DNA of 64,000 bases from Whitmania pigra (Eukaryota > Annelida > Clitellata > Hirudinida > Haemopidae). The stretch lies in contig JAJTWR010000374.1 in the NCBI GenBank assembly GCA_021613335.1, positions 587,001 to 651,000 of the forward strand, written 5' to 3'. Positions 1-8,687 of the stretch are shown piece after piece; positions within the stretch are counted from its first letter, which is position 1; each line of letters starts with the position of its first letter. The translations under genes were made by a program, and so were the position numbers. The notes under the pieces are model-generated. The model did not search any database, was not told where the DNA came from, and was given only the letters and a program-made list of their open reading frames with translations.

Positions 1-2588
1 ATAGAGAAATGACTTCAAACCAAATTAAAGTTACTGACCCACCTGACAAGGAAGGAATTGAAAAGTTCTGGAAAGGAATATTAGAAAAAGAAGTTAGCCA
101 TAACTCCGAAGCAAATTGGATTAGTGATGAAGAAGCACTATACAATGAAATAAATCAACTTGAATGGAAAGAACTTGAAATAAATGAATTGACAACAGTG
201 ATCAAATTCTCTCACAACTGGAAGGCACCAGGAATTGATAAAGTTCATAACTTTTGGTTAAAGTACCTGACATCACTACACAAACAGTTGTTATGGGCAT
301 TTAACAAGATATTGAAAGAACCAGACAACATGCCTGGATGGATGACGGAAGGAACTGCATATTTAATACCAAAATCCAGAGAAACCAGAAATCCCAAAAA
401 TTATAGGCCCATAGCATGCTTGCCGACTACATATAAAATATTGACAGGAATCCTATGCAACCGAATATACAGTCATCTCCAAAATAATCAGATATTGCCA
501 GAAGAACAAAAAGGTTGCAGAAAAGGAAGCAGAGGATGTAAAGACAGTTTAATGATTAGTCAAATGATTATGCAGAAGACAAAAAAAGGCAAACACGATT
601 TAAATGTTGCATGGATCGATTACAAAAAGGCGTTTGACAGTGTCCCCCATACCTGGATTACCCATGTTATGCGCATATACAAAGTTTCTGATGTCATCAG
701 AAGATTTATGGAAAAATCTATGTTGCAGTGGCGCCTGACCTTGATATTGTATCATGAGGGAGGATATATAAAAACAGATAAAATCTCTATTAGAAGAGGC
801 ATATATCAGGGAGATTCGCTGTCACCGTTGATATTCTGTATGGCTATGATCCCGCTATCGAGACGTCTTAATGCCGCAAAAATTGGCTACAAACAAGGAA
901 AAGAAGAAATCAGTCATCTATTCTATATGGACGATCTAAAGATATTTGCCAAAGATCACGAAAGTATGGAAAAGTGCATTAAAATTGTTGAGGAATTTAG
1001 TGAAGATATACGAATGGAATTTGGAATTGAAAAATGCGCAACTACTGAAATAAAAAAGGGCAAAGCTGCAAATGGGAAGGACATAAATATCAAAGAGGGA
1101 ATTGTCATCCGATCATTAAAAACGGAGGAGTTCTATAAATATCTCGGCATGGATGAGAAAAGCGGCATAAAGGACAAGGATATGAAAGAGAAAGTGAAAA
1201 GGGAATATTTCTATCGTGTGAAGAAAATATTGAAAACTCAACTAAGTTCCAGAAACAAAATTATGGCTATTAATAGTCTTGCCACACCAGTCATGACATA
1301 TAGTTTTGGAATTTTACCGTGGCTTAAAAGTGAAATAGATAAACTTGACAGGAAAACAAGAAAAGTATTAACAATAAATGGAATGCATCACCCGAGAGCG
1401 GACGTAGACAGACTGTATGTCAAACGAAAGGAAGGAGGAAGAGGCTTGCTCGAACTGCAATCTCTTTATCGGCAAAGTATACTGAGCCTTGCAGTATATT
1501 TGCAGACAGAAAATAGCAGACTGATCCAAAGTGTGAAAAAGTGGGATGACGTCAAAAAGAAATATTCATTGCAAAAGGAAGCCGATAAAATCAGGACAAA
1601 ATACAAACTAACAAATTTATCTGAAAATGGAAATCTTGTGTGTGAACTCAAAACAAAAATAGAAAATGAAAGGATCTCCAAAATAACATCCAAACCACTC
1701 CACGGCAGGTTCTTCAAACAGCTACAAGAAACACATATCAATAAAGAATTGACAGTAAAATGGCTAAACGATGGAAGAATGAAGGGAGAAACAGAAAGTC
1801 TTTTGATTGCTGCACAAGATCAAGCCCTGAATACAAGATTTCACCAACGACATATTCTCCATCAGCCAGTTGCTAGTGTTTGCCGGTTATGCTTTAAAGC
1901 TGAAGAGCATATTAGTCACTTAGTGTCCGGGTGCGAGGCCCTAGCGGCAACGGAGTATTTGCAGAGGCATAACAGGGTGGCCGGGTATGTGCACTGGAGA
2001 ATACTGATGCATCTTAAAGTACCAGTTGTTGAAAAATATTATCTGCACGAACCAGATAAAGTTGTAAAGACTGAAAATCAGGTGATCATGTGGGACCACG
2101 CGGTGACAACGGATAGAAAAGTTGTGGCCAACAGGCCTGATATAATAGTTCTGGATAACAAAAGGAAAGCGTGCTTAATAATAGATATAGCCATACCCGA
2201 CGATGTGAACGTTTCAAAAAAAGAAACTGAAAAAAGATTGAAGTACCAAGACATAAAAATTGAAATTTCCAGAATGTGGCAAGTGAAAGCAAGAGTCATC
2301 GCGGTGGTGGTTGGGGCACTAGGGACAGTTTCAGACAATTTTAGGAAGGAAATTGAAAGCATAGAGGCGGGGCTTGTGGCGGAGGAGATTCAAAGTATTG
2401 CGTTGATGGGGACAGCACGAATTTTACGAAAAGTTTTAGGATGAAGGAAATTTCTTTTTGTTTAGTTAAGAACAGCCATTGTTTTTTTTTTTTTTTGTTT
2501 TTTTTTTTTCTGTATGTTATTGCCTAAGGTCTCTGGAAGAGACTTGGCATTTTTTTTGTCCCGGGACTCTCGAGATTTTTTTTGAATA

Positions 2589-2621
<33 letters not shown>

Positions 2622-2628
2622 TAATAAT
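1..2628 (+). mobile_element. R4/Dong-clade non-LTR retrotransposon, 3' part, ending in a (TAA)n tract
   Basis: The element holds one long ORF with reverse transcriptase first and a C-terminal restriction-like endonuclease. That architecture is known for the R2/R4/NeSL/Hero group and differs from APE-type LINEs. A 3' untranslated part of about 140 bp (2445-2586) contains two T-rich runs and then passes directly into a TAA microsatellite at about 2587-2628. Dong of Bombyx, in the R4 clade, is known to insert into TAA repeats, so the 3' junction fits that clade. The 5' end lies outside the window: the frame is open from base 3. There is no poly(A) tail and no LTR. Clade assignment comes from motif and domain recognition only. 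Confidence 0.85.
9..2444 (+). CDS. Reverse transcriptase / restriction-like endonuclease polyprotein (811 aa from first visible Met, probably 5'-incomplete)
   Basis: This protein nicks the target and reverse-transcribes the element RNA (target-primed reverse transcription). Visible RT motifs in order: a WKAPGIDKVH fingers block (about aa 71-80), YRPIACLPTTYK (about 132-143), catalytic block A with IDYKKAFD (about 203-210), block B GIYQGDSLSPL (about 264-274) and block C YMDD (about 306-309), then the thumb region. Near aa 625-643 is a Cys-Cys-His-Cys cluster beginning CRLC. Near aa 707-730 is the PD...D-type nuclease core (RPDIIVLD, then LIIDIAIPDD). There are no stops or frameshifts, so the copy may be young. 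The two codons before the first Met are open to the window edge, so the true N-terminus may lie upstream. Confidence 0.9.
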   Translation: MTSNQIKVTDPPDKEGIEKFWKGILEKEVSHNSEANWISDEEALYNEINQLEWKELEINELTTVIKFSHNWKAPGIDKVHNFWLKYLTSLHKQLLWAFNKILKEPDNMPGWMTEGTAYLIPKSRETRNPKNYRPIACLPTTYKILTGILCNRIYSHLQNNQILPEEQKGCRKGSRGCKDSLMISQMIMQKTKKGKHDLNVAWIDYKKAFDSVPHTWITHVMRIYKVSDVIRRFMEKSMLQWRLTLILYHEGGYIKTDKISIRRGIYQGDSLSPLIFCMAMIPLSRRLNAAKIGYKQGKEEISHLFYMDDLKIFAKDHESMEKCIKIVEEFSEDIRMEFGIEKCATTEIKKGKAANGKDINIKEGIVIRSLKTEEFYKYLGMDEKSGIKDKDMKEKVKREYFYRVKKILKTQLSSRNKIMAINSLATPVMTYSFGILPWLKSEIDKLDRKTRKVLTINGMHHPRADVDRLYVKRKEGGRGLLELQSLYRQSILSLAVYLQTENSRLIQSVKKWDDVKKKYSLQKEADKIRTKYKLTNLSENGNLVCELKTKIENERISKITSKPLHGRFFKQLQETHINKELTVKWLNDGRMKGETESLLIAAQDQALNTRFHQRHILHQPVASVCRLCFKAEEHISHLVSGCEALAATEYLQRHNRVAGYVHWRILMHLKVPVVEKYYLHEPDKVVKTENQVIMWDHAVTTDRKVVANRPDIIVLDNKRKACLIIDIAIPDDVNVSKKETEKRLKYQDIKIEISRMWQVKARVIAVVVGALGTVSDNFRKEIESIEAGLVAEEIQSIALMGTARILRKVLG

Positions 2629-3180
2629 TAATTAACTAATGTCTCGTATCATTAATTAACATGTTACAAGTATGTGACGTTATACGTAACGTATTATTAA
2701 TTAACATGTTACAACTATATGACGTCACGTATCATTAATTAACATGTTGCAAGTATATGACATCATCATTAATGAACCTGTTACAAATATATGACGTCAC
2801 ATATAATTAATTAACATGTTACAAGTATACGAGGTTACATATCATTAATTAACATGTTAGAGGTATATGAGGTCACATCATCAATCAACATATATTATAA
2901 TTTTATAAATTTAAATTTTAAATTGTAATTAAATGATTTACTGTTATACAACTGTAATACATTAATGTATTATACTAATAATAATAATTTAAAGTTACAA
3001 TTTTAAATACAAACTTACAACATCATAAAACAATTTCTCCATCATCTCTAAAACCAAGCGAAGGAGTTTGTTTTGTGACAGTTATACGTTAATTATAAAA
3101 TTATTTTAAGATTACGAAATTATTATTATTGTTGTTGTTGTTGTAATAATAATAATATAATAATAATAATAATAATAATG
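2587..3180 (+). repeat. Non-autonomous repeat bounded by (TAA)n and (TTA)n tracts, copy 1
   Basis: A repeat body of about 500 bp (2629-3130) starts after the (TAA)n tract that ends the retrotransposon and finishes in an ATT/GTT tract. Its left part (about 2647-2890) is a degenerate tandem array built on ATTAATTAACATGTTACAAG plus a TATGACGTCAC-like spacer. The right part contains a block starting TCACAAAACAAACTCCTTC when read on the minus strand. The same body occurs inverted at 62225-62815. No coding potential is visible. The end tracts are inverted relative to each other (TAA left, TTA right). Confidence 0.8.
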
Positions 3181-3194
3181 TGTTTATGTGTAGA

Positions 3195-3288
3195 GCACCA
3201 TAAGCGTCAGGAGTGCTCAACCATTTGTATAGCGCTGCATCCAAGGGGGCTTTGTGGGGGTGCAGGCTGGGTTTCGAACATGACACGC
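3195..3288 (-). repeat. tRNA-derived SINE, truncated copy
   Basis: On the minus strand this copy carries the pol III B-box-like GTTCGAAACCC followed by AGCCTGCAC, then the family's downstream block with GCGCTATA. It lacks the clean 3' tail seen in the copies at 6317-6500 and 61565-61727. It lies immediately 3' of the last visible methyltransferase exon. Confidence 0.7.
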
Positions 3289-3318
3289 TATGCATTTTGA
3301 GACAATTCCAAGTTTAAC

Positions 3319-4180
3319 CTCATGGCGTCGTTTATGAGGAGATGTTGGAGCATCATGCGACAAAGAATGATATCGTAGTCGTCCAATTTCTCAGCCGTAG
3401 CAATATCCTTATTGACGAAGTTCCATCGAGTGTTCAAATACTTCTTCTTGTGGTGTTCTATCAACTCTGGCACAATGTCCATTCCGGTGTAATTGACATC
3501 ATCTCTATTGGAAAGGAACCTGCTCATCCAGGCAAAATCACCACAGGGAATATCCAGAATCTTGACTAAGCAGTTACTTCCTTTCGTCATTTTGATGTCG
3601 TTAATGATTTTGTGCAGCACACCCATGATTTCTTGAGCGAAATGTAAAGTCGAACCAGGCCCTGTTAAAACGGTAATAGCAAGATAATTGTAATTGTAAT
3701 TGTAACTTCATTTATATAGCGCCATAATAAAGTTGCGATTGTTTGATTTAATTTCGAGCGGCTTATGCTTCAGATTTACAGACGAACAAAACTTGAATGA
3801 TCACTAACCCGAAGCGCTAAGAGTTTCTTTTTCGTCTGAGCTTTTCCCCCAAGCTCTACTTTGGAAAACCTTTTGAAAAGATTGGACTCTCCCAGTCGGT
3901 GACTCAGTTGCACTGGTGTAAACTGGAATGAAGTTCTCAATGTCGGTCATGTTGGAAACATTTCCAAGCGTCACTTCGGTGATACAGTGTCTTACACGAC
4001 CATCTGGTCTAGCCATAAACACTGGCAAATCGGGGTTCTTTTCCGTCAATAAACTGCAAATTGTACCAACCCCGTCTTGTTTCAAGATAAAAACGTTCAA
4101 TACCAACGTCACGCCACAGACAAGACTACGAATATTATTCCACGGTAGAAGAACGAATGCCCCATCGCGTAGAATGACAT
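3319..4180 (-). CDS. SAM-dependent methyltransferase-like protein, two exons visible, C-terminal part of fold missing
   Basis: Two minus-strand exons: about 4180-3809 and 3661-3319. Phase is preserved across a 147-bp intron, joining LSASG to PGSTLHF. The second exon has the SAM-binding motif I as LDIPCGDFAWM, then an acidic motif II region (YTGMDIVPELI) and a motif IV-like segment ending ILCRMMLQHL. Residues before the join (SRAWG...LSASGPGST) resemble the start of a bacterial-type class I methyltransferase family. A hydrophobic stretch near the N-terminus (SLVCGVTLVLNVFIL) could be a signal anchor. No in-frame ATG precedes it, so a 5' exon is missing from this call. After LLINDAMR there is a possible donor (GTTAAA); reading on reaches a stop at about 3288 inside repeat sequence. 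The last beta strands of the fold are absent, so the gene is either truncated or continues beyond the window. Confidence 0.55.
3684..3723 (-). repeat. SINE 3'-tail fragment inside the methyltransferase intron
   Basis: A 40-bp piece matches the 3' end of the SINE family (minus strand: GCGCTATATAAATGAAGTTAC, then repeated AATTAC). It sits inside the 147-bp intron between the two methyltransferase-like exons and makes up about a quarter of it. Confidence 0.65.
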
Positions 4181-5110
4181 CTTTATATCATCATTGAACG
4201 CTCGATAAAACTCTTTTAATGCTTGACTGGATTTGGTTCAGTTTTTTATTTCTCAAATGCTATACAGCTGTTCTATCTAGAGCAGTATTGACTTTCTCAG
4301 ACCAAATTTAAGACTTTTGAAAATATTTCTTGTGATATTGAGCAATTAGGCAACGAGGATCATAAATCTAAGTTATGAAGAAGACTTTAATCAAATAAAT
4401 TAATAAATAAGTCATCAGAAAAGCTAAGAAAAATCTCGCAAAACAGCAATTTTTCTTTCATGCTCTGCGTTAAGAAACTCTCCAATGAATCTCAAACTTA
4501 TTCATAATAAACAAAAGATTGTCGTGCAGTTAGGCAAGCGTCAAGGTGACGAAATTAATCGATCTTGAGAGAAACGAACAACAGCTGGCTAGGACGAATT
4601 AATTATAAAGTATTTAATATAAAACATTAACACATACCTAACATAACCTAATATATAAATAATACACTTTTAGTTAGGAAATACTGAACGGGGACAATTC
4701 TTCCAATGGGTAAACACACTATCATCTATTAGCCATGCTGGAGTGCATTCGTTGCTTCAGCTTTTAGCTTCAGGACCAACGCGTTCTTTCAACAAGCTTG
4801 AAAATCAATGACGAATCAACATGTTGATATTACGTTGCGTTGAAAATGTGAAGAAGACAAACAGCTTCTCAAGAAAGTAAAAAAATTGTACAGCACTCGA
4901 GCAGCATTCTGCAGCATTTTGACTCTGTAGTGACTGCACATCCCTACTAAAGATGTTTTGTTTTTGGATTTCCGAGTTTTACCGCGTTGTTGTTAACGCG
5001 ATGCTTGTTGTCGTCGTCAATCCGTTTATGAATGATATCGATTGTACGTTCGATTTAAGTCAGGTGTTAGCCTGGTGCATTATTTCTGTTTGTTGTTTGT
5101 TTATAATCAA

Positions 5111-5147
5111 TATAGTCCTTTGCATAACGGAGATGATTTGGACTTAG
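5111..5147 (-). repeat. Short interspersed repeat (GGACTTAG/TGCATAAC family), copy 1
   Basis: A 37-bp block on the plus strand begins TATAGTCCTTTGCATAAC and ends GATGATTTGGACTTA. Near-identical blocks occur at 5931, 6617, 61736 (inverted) and 10237 (inverted, more diverged). Confidence 0.75.
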
Positions 5148-5930
5148 GTGCATTACTTCAACTCAATCAAGTTTAAATAATGTGATGTACATGGAATCCA
5201 GGACACAAGACAGTTCAAAAGATGTTTTGAAATAATAGCAAAGAAAAGAAACATAATTTTATATTAAATAACTTTTTGTATTTTTTTTGTTATTATCGAC
5301 TTTTGACGCTTACTTCCGATCTTTTCTGGGCAAAAACACGTTTTTGGTATTTTTTTTACTAAGTTTGAAAATAATACTTCACCAAATTTAAAACATAATT
5401 TTGCAAACACTGTTTACATAAAATTGTAGAAATGTTTGTGACGTTTTAGTTGAGATGTGGTCAAAAGATGGGTACTTTCCATACACATAGTATATTGAGC
5501 TGAGTGTGACTAGAGCATCAATCAATGCACTAAACCAAATGACAAATTGAAAACTAACTCTTCAATGGACGCATTTATCAAGGACTCGTTCTGAAAACGC
5601 ACTTCACATTTTTTATAAATTTGACCAAAAGTCTACATTGCATCCTCTTCTTTATATCATAACATGCTCCTTCATAAATTTTGGCAGCTTTAATCTCCTC
5701 CTTTCAGCTTCATAACGGGTGACAACCAATAATGTTTTGACCAATGCTCTGAGCAGATTTTTGTATCAGCTCTGAAGTCAAACAAGTACATAATGTAAAT
5801 ATATAATTAATTTACAAAAATTTTATGCAAATTCACATCTGTGAGTTTTTAAATTTTAACTTGTACCCCCGAGACTCATGAATATTTATGACTTTCTGAG
5901 CTTCCGGAATTTGTCTCTAGACTAATTGAT

Positions 5931-5967
5931 TAAAGTCCTTTGCATAACTATGATGATTTGGACTTAG
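5931..5967 (-). repeat. Short interspersed repeat, copy 2
   Basis: Same 37-bp block as at 5111, with AAAGTCCTTTGCATAAC followed by GATGATTTGGACTTA. It differs at a few positions around TATGATG. Confidence 0.75.
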
Positions 5968-6316
5968 ATTTTGCATCCCTTCAAGACGGAAGTCTTAAGA
6001 ATCAATCAGGAAGCGCATGGTTACACAATCTTAATTCGACTTAAATTTTATTTATATTTAGAACCATTCTAGTTAAAAAATTTAGGAGCCGTCCATAAAG
6101 TATGTCAAGCTATTTTGGACCATTTTAAATCTCACCTCCCCCATGTCACAAACCTCCACTTTCTCAAATACATTACCAACAGACTTGTTTTTATTCTGTA
6201 TCTCATTAACTTCTCTTTGACAATCTTGACTGTTTATGCTTAAATTTAAGTATTATACAATGACGGGTACCAATTACCCTTTCTCTATTGTTAGAAATAT
6301 TGAGCGATAAATGGGG

Positions 6317-6500
6317 CGTGCAGGTTAGCGGAATGGCTGCATACGGCGGTAATAGCAATAGCAGTGTCGTAATGGGTCGTGTTCGAAACCCAGCCTGCAC
6401 TGCCGCCAGCGCCCTTGTGAAGAAGCGCTGTAGAAATGGTTACATTAAGCAACTCTGACGCTATGCATATTGCGCTATATAAATGAAGTTACAATTACAA
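6317..6500 (+). repeat. tRNA-derived SINE, near full length
   Basis: It starts with GCAGGTTAGCGGAATGGCTG, resembling a pol III A box. It carries B-box GTTCGAAACCC at about 6382-6392 and ends in CGCTATATAAATGAAGTTAC followed by AATTACAA. Related copies are at 61565-61727 (+), 41757-41919 (-) and 3195-3288 (-). Confidence 0.8.
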
Positions 6501-6616
6501 ATAAACGATCTGACTGAAACAAAGCTAATCGTGATTTTCGAAGCTTCATTTCCAAAAGTTTATATAGATGTATATATTGTATGTATGTATGTATGTTATA
6601 TTTATATTTATTTGCT

Positions 6617-6652
6617 TATAGTCCGTTGCATAAGTGAGATGATTTGGACTTA
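6617..6652 (-). repeat. Short interspersed repeat, copy 3
   Basis: The block TATAGTCCGTTGCATAAG...GATGATTTGGACTTA is preceded by TTTATATTTATTTG. On the reverse strand this gives the (AAAT)-rich 3' tail also seen at 61736 and 10237. GTAT/GTAG microsatellite follows at about 6653-6715. Confidence 0.75.
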
Positions 6653-6944
6653 TGTATGTATTTAGGTAGGTATGTATGTAGGTAGGTATGTATTTAGGTA
6701 TGTATGTATTTAACGTTTAAATACATCAGATTCGATATGCAGCCACTGACGAATTTAATGGCATGTTTATGTGGAGGGCGACAAAGAATATGTCTCCCCA
6801 TGCGATTTTTTAAATAATAGAAAACATAAATCAACAACATTTTAATTTCGTATTTTAAATTTTATTTATTTAATAATTCACTTAATTGGACGAACATTTT
6901 ACTAGCATGTAATGGATGTAGTGGTTAAAAATATTTGAAGTTAG

Positions 6945-7649
6945 TTAAATGAATGACAATTGCGGTTCTAGAGTTGGCTGTTGTTGCAGCTCTAGGTGCA
7001 GCATAAATTCTTGATTGGGATAAAACTCGCAATAGTAATTGCGATCTAAACCTTCGATTTCCGCTACGTATTCTATTGTCTCTGTCTCAGAAAAGACTGA
7101 TATACGCGGCCTTGCCACTACCCAATACTGGACAACACCGTTGTCGACAAAAATTTTAATGGGATCCAATCGCCTCATTGGAGCTATCAAGGATTTCGGT
7201 CTGATAGCTATCTTGTCTCTCACGAAAGCAACAAGATCGTCAAACATTGGCGAGCAAATGGGTTGGCTTTGATCGTATTGATATTTTTGAAGCCTTAGAA
7301 TTTCATCTGCCACCACTTTTTTCACTTGAATCGCGTCATAATCCTGGTTCACCTCTTGTTCTGAGTTGCTCTCAAGATCAATAGGTGCGTTTGGAAGGTT
7401 TGCTGACGATTGTAGAGGTGAAACTCTGCAAATGCCTCTTCTGCGCATATGAAAACGAGTAATTTTTAGCACTTCTTTTGCAGAAGTTCCACATTCCATC
7501 ATTTGGTTTAGATGCATCAGGTCAGATATACGGTTATTGATGAATTGTGATCTGTGTTCCAATTCGTCAGTCGAATACCTAAGTCTTTTGATGGAATCAG
7601 TTGGGTCGTCAGACCGCTTTCTTTTCTGTCTCAAATTTTTGTCGCTCAT
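6945..7649 (-). CDS. Single-exon hypothetical protein, 234 aa
   Basis: An uninterrupted minus-strand ORF with its first ATG at 7649 (MSDKNLRQKRKR); the 13 codons upstream are open but have no ATG. The N-terminus is Lys/Arg-rich (KNLRQKRKRSDD, then KRLR), like a nuclear localisation signal. The middle has a charged segment predicted helical (STDELEHRSQFINNRISDL) and an acidic region (DLESNSEQEVNQDYD). The C-terminal third is mixed and Gln-rich near the end (LELQQQPTLEPQLSFI). I recognise no family. It is intronless while every other host gene here is intron-rich, so it could be a retrocopy, a fast-evolving nuclear protein or part of an unclassified element. Codon use looks mixed and coding-like, and it avoids low-complexity runs, unlike the many spurious ORFs nearby. 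Confidence 0.6.
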   Translation of the reverse strand: MSDKNLRQKRKRSDDPTDSIKRLRYSTDELEHRSQFINNRISDLMHLNQMMECGTSAKEVLKITRFHMRRRGICRVSPLQSSANLPNAPIDLESNSEQEVNQDYDAIQVKKVVADEILRLQKYQYDQSQPICSPMFDDLVAFVRDKIAIRPKSLIAPMRRLDPIKIFVDNGVVQYWVVARPRISVFSETETIEYVAEIEGLDRNYYCEFYPNQEFMLHLELQQQPTLEPQLSFI

Positions 7650-8687
7650 TTTCAATAATTTTTTTTCTTGAAATTTTCTTGAATGCACACAGTTGACAAA
7701 AATGGCTTCAGCTCTAAAGCAACAAAATTTAGTGGCAGAAATAATTACTTAAATCAAGTTACATATCAAGTCGTTGCTACTACTTAACCATACGCAATGC
7801 GAAAAGATTCTGTATATTACGAAAATTAGATTAATAAATTAAAAGATAATTTATTGCTTTATTTTATAACTTTCTTAAGCATAACTGATTAAAGTTAGTT
7901 GCATTAAGCACAATTTATGTTATTTAATTAAAAGTTTATTTACATAATTAGTAAAAACATTCTCTCGATTATTTAACCGTACATAACTTTTTTACTATTT
8001 ATTTGACCGTAAAGTCAAATCGCGTTGCATTAAATAATTTACGACGGCAAAAAATTTCCGCAATGGATGCCTGAAGAAATGACAAACTAAATCCAATTCA
8101 TTAGGAGCAAAGCTTGTCAGTTATGCTTGGAGCTACAGGGAATGAATGGGATTCTAAAAGTCAACGCTTGCAGCCTCTGACTTTAGACACAAACTTTGAT
8201 CGGGGTGAACCCTCAAGGGAAAAGTTCCCTTGACTTAACTAGGCTGGACAGAAGAAAAGCATCATCTCCTCAAGTTGTGCAAGGGTTGACCTATCTCGGA
8301 AAAAGCTGAAATGACGTCCCAATGTTGCACATTGCAATTCTGAAATTGCTATTTCAAATTTTGTAGACTGTCGAATTTGAAATGTTGTACATATTGATGC
8401 ATTTGTTCAACATATTGAAATGGTTCACGAAAGATCTCTGAGCATAAATTACCGTCTAGAGATTAGCATAGAAGTGGTAGATATTGTGGGTTCTAGCAGG
8501 AGACTTTGTACATAAATACAACTCATTATAAAACAAGTAACAAAAATAAAATATAATTTTTTAATACACATTTTAAAATTTCAATAAATTTATTGAGCTT
8601 CATTTACGTATCTATGTATCATTGGGTAATCGATTGTAGTTTGTTCGGCTTTGGTCGATGTGTTTCTAAAATATACTGAAATCGGAA
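7650..8687. other. Spacer between the orphan gene and MED14
   Basis: AT-rich sequence with no recognisable gene or repeat family. It must contain the MED14 5' UTR and promoter, and probably the promoter of the minus-strand orphan gene, but I see no clear TATA box or initiator to assign. Confidence 0.5.

Larger units (their letters stand above)
4190..6316. other. Gene-poor spacer
   Basis: No ORF here has splice context or a recognisable domain. It contains two copies of a 37-bp interspersed repeat (listed separately) and AT-rich unique sequence. The longest open frame, at 4953-5147, is hydrophobic by composition, ends inside one of those repeats, and is not called as a gene. Confidence 0.6.

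Noticed and set aside
4953..5147. Hydrophobic 64-aa frame that looks like a small membrane protein
   Set aside because: Its C-terminus is encoded by a dispersed 37-bp repeat. There is no splice or regulatory context, and AT/GT-rich sequence gives Val/Ile/Phe by chance.
6317..6500. Possible tRNA gene because of the B-box
   Set aside because: No cloverleaf can be formed. The A-box/B-box segment is followed by a repeated SINE body and tail, so it is a tRNA-derived SINE.
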